Origin: Ruegeria lacuscaerulensis
GTDB lineage: Bacteria > Pseudomonadota > Alphaproteobacteria > Rhodobacterales > Rhodobacteraceae
NCBI RefSeq assembly: GCF_013031245.1
Contig: NZ_WPZL01000004.1
Location: forward strand, 124,001-188,000
DNA: 64,000 bases
Direction: 5' to 3'
Part shown: piece after piece, positions 1-8,980 of the stretch
How positions within the stretch are numbered: the first letter of the stretch is position 1
Layout of the letters: every line of letters begins with the position of its first letter
Position numbers and translations under genes: made by a program
The notes under the pieces: generated by a model
What the model saw: only the letters and a program-made list of their open reading frames with translations
Database searches by the model: none
What the model was told of the DNA's origin: nothing

Positions 1-2
1 TT

Positions 3-80
3 TCGGCCGAAGGCTTCATGCTGCATGACCGTCTGCTGCGCCCGGCGCAGGTTGGCGTGTCGTCGACGCCTGCAAGCTGA
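3..80 (+). CDS. grpE: GrpE nucleotide exchange factor, C-terminal 25 residues (partial)
   Basis: The frame is open from the left edge and stops with TGA at 78-80. The visible tail contains GFMLHDRLLRPAQVGVS, which matches the end of alphaproteobacterial GrpE, where the beta domain closes with a 'G-x-x-x-x-D-R-x-L-R-P-A-x-V-x-V' pattern. GrpE releases ADP from DnaK in the cytoplasm. If this is right, grpE sits about 32 kb from dnaK-dnaJ on the same strand. Only the last beta-strand segment is visible, so another family with a similar tail cannot be excluded. Confidence 0.7.
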   Translation, partial: SAEGFMLHDRLLRPAQVGVSSTPAS

Positions 81-81
81 A

Positions 82-120
82 ACGCGCGCGAGCGCGCGTG
101 CCTTCGGCGAGAGTATTTTT
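82..120. terminator. Likely bidirectional terminator between grpE and mutS
   Basis: An 8-bp perfect GC stem lies at 82-89 and 92-99, followed by a small GCC-TTCG-GC hairpin and a T run at 116-120. It sits between two convergent genes, so it can serve both. On the minus strand the stem is followed by only a short T tract. The 2-base loop of the maximal stem means the real loop is probably larger. Confidence 0.5.
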
Positions 121-138
121 GAAAAGATGAAGGGGCGG

Positions 139-2772
139 TCAGGTTCTGGCCGCCTCTTTCAGTTTGTAAATCAGGTCCAGCGCCTCGCGAGGCGTCAATT
201 CGTCCGGCAGAATCTCGTCCAGCAAATCCCTGACCGGTGACTCCTTGGGTGCAGGGAGCGGCGGTGGTGGAGCTGCGGAAAACAGCGGCAAATCGTCGAT
301 CAGCGCTTTTTGCTTGCCACCCTCGCGCTCGGTTTTCTCCAGTTGATCCAGCACAACGCGGGCCCGTTCGACCACGGTCGCGGGCAGACCGGCAAGCTGG
401 GCCACCTGCACACCATAGGACCGGTCTGCGGCGCCTTTGTGAACTTCGTGCAGGAAGATCACCTCACCCTCCCATTCCTTTACCGCGACGGTGGCATTAT
501 CGACGCCTTCCAGTTTTCCGGCCAGCGCGGTGAGTTCATGGTAATGCGTGGCAAACAGGGCGCGGCATTTGTTTGCGCCGTGCAGATGTTCCAAAGTGGC
601 CCAGGCGATGGACAGGCCGTCATATGTCGCAGTTCCGCGACCGATCTCATCGAGGATTACCAATGCGCGGGCATCGGCCTGATTCAGGATGGCGGCGGTT
701 TCAACCATTTCGACCATGAAGGTCGACCGGCCTCGGGCCAGGTCGTCCGAGGCACCAACGCGGCTGAATAGCTGGCTGACCACACCTATATGCGCCTGTT
801 CTGCCGGGACATAGCTGCCCATCTGTGCCAGCAGGGCGATCAGGGCGTTCTGGCGCAGGAAGGTCGATTTACCGGCCATGTTCGGGCCAGTCAGAAGCCA
901 GATAGAAGCGCCCTGATCTGCGGTCAGATCGCAGTCATTGGCGATGAAAGCGTCTCCACTTTGTTGACGCAGGGCATGCTCCACGACCGGATGCCGTCCG
1001 CCCTGCACCTTGAATGCACGAGACGTATCGACCTGAGGGCGGCACCAGTTTTCCCCCCGTGCCAAATCGGCCAGCGCGGTGGTCAGATCCAGCTCGGCCA
1101 GACCTCTGGCCGCTTGGTTCAGATGCGCAGCTTTGGCCAGAATATCGCCGGAAAGCCTTTGATAGAGCCGTTTCTCAATTTCCAACGCCAAATTACCAGC
1201 GTTCAGAATGCGGGTTTCGATCTCCGACAGTTCAACGGTGGTAAACCGCACCTGATTGGCGGTGGTTTGCCTGTGGATATAGGTCTCGCTGAACGGAGGG
1301 TTCAGCATCTTTTCGGCATGGGTGGCCGTTGTTTCGATGAAATAGCCGAGCACATTGTTGTGCTTGACCTTCAGAGAGGGGATGCCGGTGTGTTCCGAAT
1401 ACTTCTGCTGGAACCCGGCGATGACCGAGCGGCCTTCGTCGCGCAGAGTGCGGGCCTCGTCCAGTTCGTTGTCGAAGCCCGGCGCGATGAAACCGCCGTC
1501 GCGGGCCAGCAGGGGTGGTTCGGCGACCAGCGCTTCGTCCAGCAGGGTCAGGAGGTCATCAAAACCGGTCAGATTTTGCACGGCGGTGGCCAGTAAGACT
1601 GGCAAGTCCTGACTATCGCATAGATCAGCAATCGCCACGGCTTGTGTCAGCCCGTTGCGGATCGCAGCCAGGTCGCGGGGGCCGCCGCGTTCCAGCGACA
1701 GGCGCGACAGGGCGCGGTCCAGATCGGGAGTCTTGCGCAATGCCTCGCGCAGGTCCGAGGCGGTCAGGCTATCCTCGGCGGCGAAACTCACCGCGTCCAG
1801 CCGGGCATGGACGACATCCAGGTTTCGCGAAGGGCTGGACAGGCGCTGTTCCAGCAGTCGCGCGCCGCCGGGTGTGACGGTGCGATCCACCACCGATAAC
1901 AGCGATCCGGCACGACCACCCGAAAGGGACCGGGTCAGTTCCAGGTTGCGGCGTGTGGCGGCGTCGATCTGGACAACACGGTCTTCGGATTCTTTCAGCG
2001 GCGTTTGCAGCAGCGGCAGTTTGCCCTTTTGCGTGATCTCCAGATAGTCGATCAGCGCGCCCATCGCCGAAATTTCGGCGCGTCCGAATGTTCCGAACGC
2101 ATCCAACGCCCCCACGTGAAACAGACCGCAGATGCGTTTTTCCGCCGCAGTGCTGTCGAAACTGGCCCGGCCGATGGGCGTCAGCGAAATCCCCAGATCG
2201 CGAACAGGTTCCTGCAGGTTGTGTTCGGAGCCGTCAGCCACGATCAGTTCGGATGGGGCCAGCCGTGCAAGCTCGGGGCTGAGGCGTACGGATGTCAACG
2301 GCATCACGTGAAACGCGCCGGTCGAGATATCGGCCCAGGCCAGCGCGGCCTCGTCCCGGACCTCGGCATAAGCGGCCAGAAAGTTGTGACGACGGGCCTC
2401 CAACAACGCGTCCTCGGTCAGCGTCCCGGGCGTCACCAGACGCACGACATCCCGCTTTACGACTGATTTAGAGCCTCTTTTCTTCGCCTCGGCAGGGCTT
2501 TCCATCTGTTCACATACGGCAACGCGAAAGCCTTTGCGGATCAGCGTCAGCAAATACCCTTCGGCGGAATGAACAGGAACGCCGCACATCGGGATATCTG
2601 TGCCGTTGTGTTTGCCGCGTTTGGTCAGCGCGATATCCAACGCCTCGGCCGCGTTGGCGGCATCCTCAAAGAACATCTCATAGAAATCGCCCATACGATA
2701 GAACAGCAGGGCATCGGCATGGGCTTCTTTGATCTCGAGATATTGTGCCATCATCGGCGTGACTGTGGACAA
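139..2772 (-). CDS. mutS: DNA mismatch repair protein MutS
   Basis: MutS recognises mispaired bases and starts mismatch repair with MutL. The 877-residue product has the N-terminal mismatch-binding GDFYEMF motif (Phe30-Tyr31-Glu32), the connector and lever domains, and a C-terminal ABC ATPase with Walker A GPNMAGKST near residue 630, the Walker B region LDEIGRGTATYDG and the FATHYHEL motif. The C-terminal tail is proline-rich and then helical. The frame is open further upstream, but that stretch lies antisense inside maeB. I chose TTG at 2772, giving MSTVTPMMAQYLEI as expected for the family. ATG at 2754 is an alternative 6 codons later. It is divergent from maeB and convergent with grpE. Confidence 0.97.
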   Translation of the reverse strand: MSTVTPMMAQYLEIKEAHADALLFYRMGDFYEMFFEDAANAAEALDIALTKRGKHNGTDIPMCGVPVHSAEGYLLTLIRKGFRVAVCEQMESPAEAKKRGSKSVVKRDVVRLVTPGTLTEDALLEARRHNFLAAYAEVRDEAALAWADISTGAFHVMPLTSVRLSPELARLAPSELIVADGSEHNLQEPVRDLGISLTPIGRASFDSTAAEKRICGLFHVGALDAFGTFGRAEISAMGALIDYLEITQKGKLPLLQTPLKESEDRVVQIDAATRRNLELTRSLSGGRAGSLLSVVDRTVTPGGARLLEQRLSSPSRNLDVVHARLDAVSFAAEDSLTASDLREALRKTPDLDRALSRLSLERGGPRDLAAIRNGLTQAVAIADLCDSQDLPVLLATAVQNLTGFDDLLTLLDEALVAEPPLLARDGGFIAPGFDNELDEARTLRDEGRSVIAGFQQKYSEHTGIPSLKVKHNNVLGYFIETTATHAEKMLNPPFSETYIHRQTTANQVRFTTVELSEIETRILNAGNLALEIEKRLYQRLSGDILAKAAHLNQAARGLAELDLTTALADLARGENWCRPQVDTSRAFKVQGGRHPVVEHALRQQSGDAFIANDCDLTADQGASIWLLTGPNMAGKSTFLRQNALIALLAQMGSYVPAEQAHIGVVSQLFSRVGASDDLARGRSTFMVEMVETAAILNQADARALVILDEIGRGTATYDGLSIAWATLEHLHGANKCRALFATHYHELTALAGKLEGVDNATVAVKEWEGEVIFLHEVHKGAADRSYGVQVAQLAGLPATVVERARVVLDQLEKTEREGGKQKALIDDLPLFSAAPPPPLPAPKESPVRDLLDEILPDELTPREALDLIYKLKEAART

Positions 2773-2916
2773 GGCTGATCCCTTCTGGCGTGTTCCGGGC
2801 GCGACCTTACAAATCCACCACCCGCGACGAAAGGTGAAAACGTATTCTCGTTGAGGCGCGCGTTCGCCTGCGCTATGAGGCAAACGTCCCGCAGATGTAA
2901 AGAAACGACCCATCAC

Positions 2917-5172
2917 ATGCCCAAAGCGAAGATCACCAACGAAGAGGCGCTGGCCTTTCACCTCGAACCGACCCCCGGCAAATGGGAGGTACAGGCTACC
3001 GTTCCGATGACCACGCAGCGGGATCTGTCGCTGGCCTACAGCCCCGGTGTGGCTGTTCCATGTGAAGCAATCGCTGAATCCCCCGAGACAGCTTATGATT
3101 ACACCAACAAGGGGAACCTGGTCGCTGTGATTTCCAACGGTACCGCGGTTCTGGGGCTTGGTAATCTGGGCGCGCTGGGGTCGAAACCGGTGATGGAGGG
3201 CAAATCGGTCCTGTTCAAACGGTTCGCCGATGTGAACTCGATCGACATTGAACTGGATACCGAAGATCCGGATGAGTTCTGCCGCGCTGTACGTCTGATG
3301 GGGCCGACCTTTGGCGGTATCAACCTCGAAGACATCAAGGCGCCCGAGTGTTTCATCATCGAACAGCGTCTGAAGGAAGAGATGGATATTCCGGTCTTCC
3401 ACGATGACCAGCACGGTACCGCGGTTATCTGTGCGGCAGGCCTGCTGAATGCGCTGCATATCTCAGGCAAGAAGATCGAAGATGTGAAGATCGTACTGAA
3501 CGGAGCGGGCGCCGCCGGCATTGCCTGTATCGAACTGCTCAAGGCGATGGGAGCGAAACATGACAATTGCATCGTCTGCGACACCAAGGGCGTGATCTAT
3601 CAGGGCCGGACCGAGGGAATGAACCAGTGGAAATCGGCCCACGCGATCACCACCGATCTGCGCACGCTGGAAGACGCCATGAAGGGCGCGGATGTGTTCC
3701 TGGGCGTGTCCGTCAAGGGTGCCGTTACGCAGCAGATGGTCGCCAGTATGGCCGACAATCCGGTGATTTTCGCCATGGCCAACCCTGATCCTGAGATCAC
3801 GCCGGAAGAAGCGCATGAGGTGCGTGTCGATGCAATCGTCGCCACCGGCCGAAGTGACTATCCCAATCAGGTTAACAATGTTCTGGGTTTTCCCTACCTG
3901 TTCCGCGGTGCACTGGACATCCATGCCCGCGCCATCAATGACGAGATGAAGATCGCTTGCGCCCATGCGTTGGCCAATCTGGCGCGAGAGGACGTGCCGG
4001 ATGAGGTCGCCATGGCCTATGGAAAATCGCTGACCTTTGGCCGCGATTACATCATCCCAACGCCGTTTGACCCGCGCCTGATTCATCGGATTCCACCCGC
4101 CGTGGCCAAGGCCGGGATGGATACCGGAGCGGCCCGCCGTCCCATCATCGACATGGATGCGTATGAGCTGAGCCTGAAATCCCGCATGGACCCGACCGCC
4201 AGCATCCTGCGCGGCCTGAACGCCCGTGCTCGTGCGGCACAAAGCCGGATGATCTTTGCCGAGGGCGACGATCCGCGCGTGTTGCGCGCAGCGGTGATGT
4301 ATCAGCGCTCAGGCTTCGGCAAGGCGCTGGTTGTTGGCCGCCCGGACGACGTAAAGACCAAGCTCGAAGCCTCTGGTCTGGGCGACGCAGTACGTGAGCT
4401 TGAGGTGGTGAATGCCGCCAACACCTCGCATCTCGAAGCTTATACGGATTTCCTGTACAAGCGTCTGCAGCGTAAAGGGTTTGATCATAAGGACATTTAT
4501 CGTCTGGCGGCGCGAGACCGGCATGTGTTCTCGTCCCTGATGCTGGCGCATGGACATGGCGATGGTTTGGTGACCGGGGCCACACGAAAATCGGCGCATG
4601 TGCTGGACCGGATCAACCACGTGTTCGACGCAGATGCGGCCCAAGGGGCAGCAGGCGTGACCGCGCTGCTGCATAAAGGCCGGATCGTCCTGATTGGTGA
4701 CACGCTGGTGCATGAGTGGCCCGACGAAAACGATCTGGCGACCATCGCGGAGCGCTCGGCTGCTGTAGCCCGGCACATGGGCCTTGAGCCGCGCGTTGCC
4801 TTTGTCAGTTTCTCGACCTTCGGTTATCCGGTGTCCGAACGGGCCGAGAAGATGCACCGCGCACCTGCGGTTCTGGACAAGCGCGGCGTCGACTTCGAAT
4901 ATGAGGGCGAAATGACTGTGGATGTTGCCCTGAACGTGGAACAACAGGCAAATTATCCGTTCTCACGCCTGACCGGCCCGGCAAATATTCTGATCGTTCC
5001 GGCCCGTCACTCGGCGTCGATCTCGACCAAGCTGATGCAGGAAATGGGCGGTGCCACCGTGATCGGTCCGATCCTGTCGGGCATCGACAAGCCGATTCAG
5101 ATCTGCTCGACCGTGTCGACCGCCAATGACATCCTGAACATGGCCATTCTGGCCTCCTGCGATATCGGATAA
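2917..5172 (+). CDS. maeB: NADP-dependent malic enzyme with C-terminal phosphotransacetylase-like domain
   Basis: This enzyme oxidatively decarboxylates malate to pyruvate and CO2, making NADPH. The 751-residue length is typical of the MaeB type. The N-terminal malic domain (roughly 1-420) shows SLAYSPGVAVPCE and GNLGALGSKPVMEGK, and the NAD(P) site appears as VLNGAGAAGIACIELL. The C-terminal part (roughly 430-751) resembles phosphate acetyltransferase, with FAEGDDPRVLRAA near its start and LVTGATRKSA later. In this family that domain is regulatory, binding acetyl-CoA, rather than a working PTA. ATG at 2917 gives the family start MPKAKITNEEAL. The 3-base gap to the next kinase gene suggests co-transcription. 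Confidence 0.96.
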   Translation: MPKAKITNEEALAFHLEPTPGKWEVQATVPMTTQRDLSLAYSPGVAVPCEAIAESPETAYDYTNKGNLVAVISNGTAVLGLGNLGALGSKPVMEGKSVLFKRFADVNSIDIELDTEDPDEFCRAVRLMGPTFGGINLEDIKAPECFIIEQRLKEEMDIPVFHDDQHGTAVICAAGLLNALHISGKKIEDVKIVLNGAGAAGIACIELLKAMGAKHDNCIVCDTKGVIYQGRTEGMNQWKSAHAITTDLRTLEDAMKGADVFLGVSVKGAVTQQMVASMADNPVIFAMANPDPEITPEEAHEVRVDAIVATGRSDYPNQVNNVLGFPYLFRGALDIHARAINDEMKIACAHALANLAREDVPDEVAMAYGKSLTFGRDYIIPTPFDPRLIHRIPPAVAKAGMDTGAARRPIIDMDAYELSLKSRMDPTASILRGLNARARAAQSRMIFAEGDDPRVLRAAVMYQRSGFGKALVVGRPDDVKTKLEASGLGDAVRELEVVNAANTSHLEAYTDFLYKRLQRKGFDHKDIYRLAARDRHVFSSLMLAHGHGDGLVTGATRKSAHVLDRINHVFDADAAQGAAGVTALLHKGRIVLIGDTLVHEWPDENDLATIAERSAAVARHMGLEPRVAFVSFSTFGYPVSERAEKMHRAPAVLDKRGVDFEYEGEMTVDVALNVEQQANYPFSRLTGPANILIVPARHSASISTKLMQEMGGATVIGPILSGIDKPIQICSTVSTANDILNMAILASCDIG

Positions 5173-5175
5173 ACC

Positions 5176-6048
5176 ATGACCATCTGGAATCTCGGCTCGA
5201 TCAACGCGGACATGATCTATGACGTGCCGCACCTGCCCGGACCGGGAGAGACCCTTTCGGCCAATCGCCTGGACCGGTTTCTGGGCGGCAAGGGGGCGAA
5301 TATGTCCGTTGCGGCCGCGCGGGCCGGGGCGCGGGTGGCGCATATTGGTGCGGTTGGCCGGGACGGGCGCTGGGCGCGGGAACGTCTGACAGAATATGGT
5401 GTCGACACGCGCCATATTGCCGAGGCTGAGATTCCGACCGGCCACGCCATCATCGCGGTGGATGCAGATGGGGAAAACAACATCATCCTGTTTCCCGGCT
5501 CGAACCATGCGATTTCGCAGGATCAACTGGGGCAAGCGCTGTCCTCGGCGTCTCGGGGAGATCTGCTGGTGATGCAGAACGAAACCAACCTGCAGGTCGA
5601 AGCCGCGAAGATGGGGCGAGAACTGGGTCTGACGGTCTGCTACGCCGCCGCACCGTTTCAGGCCGAGGCAGTGCAAGCTGTGTTGCCGTATCTGGATTTC
5701 CTGATCCTGAACGAAATTGAAGCCGATCAGTTGCGTCAGGCAACCGGGCAGGAGGTCTCGGATCTGGATGTTCAGCACGTGATCGTCACACTGGGATCCA
5801 AGGGTGCGCGGTATCATGTGCGCGGAGCTGAGGATTCCGAGTTTCCGGCCCACAAGGTGCAGGCTGTGGATACCACCGGTGCGGGCGACACCTTCACCGG
5901 TTATGTACTGGCCGGAATGGATCGCGGAATGCCTTTGGCGCAGGCGATTTCACAAGCGAACCGTGCCGCGGCGCTGATGGTCACGCGGCACGGTACGGCT
6001 GATGTTATTCCTGATCTCAAAGAGGTGCGCGAGGCGCGGTTCGATTAA
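5176..6048 (+). CDS. PfkB-family carbohydrate kinase, ribokinase-like
   Basis: The 290-residue protein is a PfkB/ribokinase-family sugar kinase that would phosphorylate a free sugar or nucleoside with ATP. The N-terminal signature GGKGANMSVAAARAGA (near residues 37-52) and the C-terminal DTTGAGDTFTGY, holding the catalytic Asp and anion hole, are both present. The N-terminal NxDMIYDVPHLPGPGET matches ribokinases, but substrate cannot be fixed from sequence and no rbs transport genes lie nearby. The gene follows maeB by 3 bases. Its stop shares four bases with the stop of the convergent msrA. Confidence 0.88.
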   Translation: MTIWNLGSINADMIYDVPHLPGPGETLSANRLDRFLGGKGANMSVAAARAGARVAHIGAVGRDGRWARERLTEYGVDTRHIAEAEIPTGHAIIAVDADGENNIILFPGSNHAISQDQLGQALSSASRGDLLVMQNETNLQVEAAKMGRELGLTVCYAAAPFQAEAVQAVLPYLDFLILNEIEADQLRQATGQEVSDLDVQHVIVTLGSKGARYHVRGAEDSEFPAHKVQAVDTTGAGDTFTGYVLAGMDRGMPLAQAISQANRAAALMVTRHGTADVIPDLKEVREARFD

Positions 6049-6716
6049 GACCCGGCAAATGGCGCGTCGCTGCCCCACAATTGTTTGACCCTGGCATCAC
6101 GTCCGCAGGCCTTGCGATATGCCTTGTAGGCGCTGTGCTGGCGCTTGGGACCAAAGCGGGTGAAAACCAGCTTGTTTCCCTTGTAATAATCCTGGTGATA
6201 CGCCTCGGCCGGGTAGAATGCACCTTGTTGCAGGATCGGCGTGACAACAGATTGCCCCAAGGCTCGTTGCGCATTGGACTTGGCTTGCTGCGCAAGCGCC
6301 TTTTCCCCAGTGTTAGAGACAAATATGGCCGTGCGATAGCTGTCGCCCCTATCACAGAACTGCCCTCCTGCATCTGTGGGATCAACTGAGCGGAAGAACA
6401 GGTTCAGCAGGGTTTCACGGGAAACGCGGGCTGGATCAAAGGTGATCTGGACTGCCTCGTAATGACCGGTGCCGCCTTTGGTTACCTGATCGTAGGTCGG
6501 GTTGACCGACTTGCCGCCTGTATAACCCGACACCGCCCCGATCACGCCGGGGACGGATTCGAAATCGGATTCGACGCACCAGAAACAGCCGCCAGCCACC
6601 GTCAGTGTCTCGGCCCCTGCGGCAGGCGCAGGCAGGGCACGCAACATGGCGACAAGCGTGATCAGAACAAAAAGAAGCGTCGGTTTGACGTAGTTGAGAT
6701 AAGCGATGCGGGTCAT
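6045..6716 (-). CDS. msrA: Peptide methionine sulfoxide reductase MsrA, exported form
   Basis: MsrA reduces the S-epimer of methionine sulfoxide in proteins. The catalytic GGCFWCVESDF motif lies near residues 41-51, and a later Cys in YRKACGRDA is a likely resolving residue. The start ATG at 6716 puts a hydrophobic segment (TLLFVLITLVAML followed by ALPAPAAGAE) before the domain, which looks like a cleavable signal peptide, so the enzyme probably works in the periplasm rather than the cytosol. The frame continues upstream, but nothing there resembles MsrA. Expected length is 223 residues. It is convergent with the sugar kinase with a 4-base overlap. Confidence 0.94.
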   Translation of the reverse strand: MTRIAYLNYVKPTLLFVLITLVAMLRALPAPAAGAETLTVAGGCFWCVESDFESVPGVIGAVSGYTGGKSVNPTYDQVTKGGTGHYEAVQITFDPARVSRETLLNLFFRSVDPTDAGGQFCDRGDSYRTAIFVSNTGEKALAQQAKSNAQRALGQSVVTPILQQGAFYPAEAYHQDYYKGNKLVFTRFGPKRQHSAYKAYRKACGRDARVKQLWGSDAPFAGS

Positions 6717-6814
6717 GGCAGGTCTCCTTCTGCAAGCAGGCTGCCCTGACATTTTCGCATACGCAATCCGCTGACATCGTTTGTCACGGGGTGGTGAGAC
6801 GAGTTTATCGGCGC

Positions 6815-7096
6815 TCAGCGCAGCAATTGCCCCAGCTTCATCGCAACACCCATGTTGCCTGAGATTTTGAGCTTGCCCATCGCCACACCGGTCATCGGGT
6901 TCAGCTTGCCGGTCAGCAATTTGGTCAGGTTGTCCTGCGAGATGCGGATGGTGCAATCCGTGTCCTGATCCTGCGTCGTGGCCTGATTGTCGGCCAGCAC
7001 GATCACGCCGTCGTCGCCACAGTCGAATTTGAGCGAGCCTTCAAAATTTTTACCGTTCAGACCTTTTTGAATCCCGTCTGCAATGTCCTGAAGCAT
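6815..7096 (-). CDS. SCP2 sterol-binding domain protein
   Basis: This 93-residue protein is a stand-alone SCP2 domain. The segments SLKFDCGDDGVIVLAD and the C-terminal LNPMTGVAMGKLKISGNMG, with the 'G-K-L-K-x-x-G-x-x' hallmark, are clear. Such small bacterial SCP2 proteins bind lipids or hydrophobic ligands in a tunnel; the physiological ligand is unknown. ATG at 7096 was chosen because the domain begins right after it (MLQDIADGIQ). It lies 79 bases downstream of the DUF1810 gene on the same strand. Confidence 0.85.
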   Translation of the reverse strand: MLQDIADGIQKGLNGKNFEGSLKFDCGDDGVIVLADNQATTQDQDTDCTIRISQDNLTKLLTGKLNPMTGVAMGKLKISGNMGVAMKLGQLLR

Positions 7097-7175
7097 CCCT
7101 GTCCCTTTTGCAGTTTTCGCATGCGTACCGGGCAGGGACGCCAATGTGCAAGGGTGACCCAACTGGACCCTGCGG

Positions 7176-7616
7176 TCATGAGGTCCGCAAGATCTGCAAG
7201 GTCCGCTCGCATGGCCGACCCTCATAGAAGGCGTCAAGAACTGCCTGAAACTCGGGCATTGCGCCGGGTACAGACGAAAACAACGTCATGGAAGAACGGA
7301 GTTTCTTTGCATCGATCCCACCCAGAATGTCGATGGGGTCGCGCCCTTTGTGCCGCAACATCAGACGCGCGGCTTCCGTCAGGCGGCGGCGGAGTTCCGG
7401 GTGACCTAGATAAGCCGTGGCTTCGTCAAGATCTTCGATCCCATACAGCTGCGCCATGTGAGACCTGCCAAGTTCGGCCAGTTGCGGAAACACGAACCAC
7501 ATCCAGTGGCTGGATTTCTGCCCTTGTTCCAGTTCGCGCAGGACATCGGACCAGACCGCGTCCTGCGCCTCGATGAACAGATCGAGTTCGTCGTTGATGT
7601 CGTCGTCGTCGATCAC
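7176..7616 (-). CDS. DUF1810 family protein
   Basis: The 146-residue protein has the DUF1810 features: an N-terminal [19 protein letters not shown], then the signature [17 protein letters not shown], and [16 protein letters not shown] in the middle. It is cytoplasmic and predicted mostly helical. The biochemical role of the family is not known; old annotations as calpastatin are not supported. The start codon overlaps the argG stop by four bases (7613-7616), so it is likely translated from the argG message. The N-terminus is acidic ([12 protein letters not shown]). Confidence 0.85.
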   Translation of the reverse strand: MIDDDDINDELDLFIEAQDAVWSDVLRELEQGQKSSHWMWFVFPQLAELGRSHMAQLYGIEDLDEATAYLGHPELRRRLTEAARLMLRHKGRDPIDILGGIDAKKLRSSMTLFSSVPGAMPEFQAVLDAFYEGRPCERTLQILRTS

Positions 7617-8839
7617 TTGGACAGGCGCTTGTCCCGCGCCGCCAGCAGCTTCAGACGCAGCGCGTTCAGCTGAATGAAGCCGGCCGCATCTGTCTGATCG
7701 TACGCACCCGCGTCTTCCTCGAAGGTCACATGCGCCTCGGAATACAGCGAGTGATCGGACCAGCGGCCCACGGTCGAAGCCAGACCTTTGTACAGCTTCA
7801 CGCGGACGGTACCGGTTACATGTTCCTGAGATTTGTCGATGGCGGCCTGCAGCATCTCACGCTCAGGGCTGTACCAGAAACCGTTATAGATCAGTTCGGC
7901 ATATTGCGGCATCAGCTGGTCTTTCAGGTGCATCGCGCCGCGGTCCATGGTGATGGACTCGATGCCGCGATGCGCCTCCAGCAGGATGGTGCCGCCGGGT
8001 GTTTCATAGATGCCGCGCGACTTCATGCCCACGAACCGGCCTTCGACCAGGTCCAGACGGCCAATGCCGTGCTTGCCACCATATTCGTTCAGCTTGGTCA
8101 GGATTGTGGCCGGGCTCATCGCCTCGCCATTGATGCTGACCGCGTCGCCTTTCTCGAACCCGATCTCGAGGAATTCCGGCTCGTTCGGCGCGTCTTCGGG
8201 GTGGACGGTACGCTGATAGACATAATCCGGCGCCATATCGGCGGGGTCTTCCAGAACCTTGCCCTCGGACGAGGTGTGCAGCAGGTTGGCATCGACCGAG
8301 AAGGGCGCTTCGCCCCGTTTGTCCTTGGCAATCGGGATCTGGTTCGCCTCTGCGAATTCCAGCAGCTTGGAGCGGCTGGTCAGGTCCCACTCGCGCCACG
8401 GGGCGATCACCTTGATGTCGGGGTTCAGCGCGTAGGCGGCCAGTTCGAACCGCACCTGATCGTTGCCCTTGCCAGTTGCGCCATGGGCGACAGCATCGGC
8501 ACCCGTTGCTTCGGCAATCTCAACCAGACGTTTTGAGATCAACGGCCGGGCGATCGAGGTGCCCAACAGATATAGACCTTCGTACTGTGCATTTGCGCGG
8601 AACATCGGGAAGACGAAGTCGCGGACGAATTCCTCGCGGATGTCCTCGATATAGATGTTTTCGGGCTTGATCCCCAGCAGCTCGGCCTTCTTGCGGGCGG
8701 GCTCCAGTTCCTCACCCTGACCCAGATCGGCGGTGAAGGTCACGACCTCGCAACCATATTCTGTTTGCAGCCATTTCAGGATGATCGAGGTATCAAGGCC
8801 ACCGGAATAGGCCAGAACAACTTTCTTGGGCGCGGACAT
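7613..8839 (-). CDS. argG: Argininosuccinate synthase
   Basis: ArgG condenses citrulline and aspartate with ATP to argininosuccinate in arginine synthesis. The 408-residue length matches the type I bacterial enzyme. The N-terminal PP-loop is [15 protein letters not shown] (residues 10-24), and the later motifs [15 protein letters not shown] and [16 protein letters not shown] are family hallmarks. ATG at 8839 is preceded by a purine-rich AGGGGAAG-like site on the minus strand. DUF1810 overlaps its 3' end. argJ, another arginine gene, lies at 47.4 kb and is not linked. Confidence 0.97.
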   Translation of the reverse strand: MSAPKKVVLAYSGGLDTSIILKWLQTEYGCEVVTFTADLGQGEELEPARKKAELLGIKPENIYIEDIREEFVRDFVFPMFRANAQYEGLYLLGTSIARPLISKRLVEIAEATGADAVAHGATGKGNDQVRFELAAYALNPDIKVIAPWREWDLTSRSKLLEFAEANQIPIAKDKRGEAPFSVDANLLHTSSEGKVLEDPADMAPDYVYQRTVHPEDAPNEPEFLEIGFEKGDAVSINGEAMSPATILTKLNEYGGKHGIGRLDLVEGRFVGMKSRGIYETPGGTILLEAHRGIESITMDRGAMHLKDQLMPQYAELIYNGFWYSPEREMLQAAIDKSQEHVTGTVRVKLYKGLASTVGRWSDHSLYSEAHVTFEEDAGAYDQTDAAGFIQLNALRLKLLAARDKRLSK

Positions 8840-8980
8840 CTGACTTCCCCTTATTCGTAAGACGATTGGCCCCTAACGGGTTTTGAACGCGGGGGCAAGT
8901 TATGAGCGTTGACCCGGTGCTGGAATTGGGATGAAACAGGCGGATAGAAAACAAGGATTGGTTGAGGGGGCGGCATTTAG

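Noticed and set aside
2773..3459. Long N-terminal extension of mutS
   Set aside because: It overlaps maeB antisense and gives residues absent from the MutS family.
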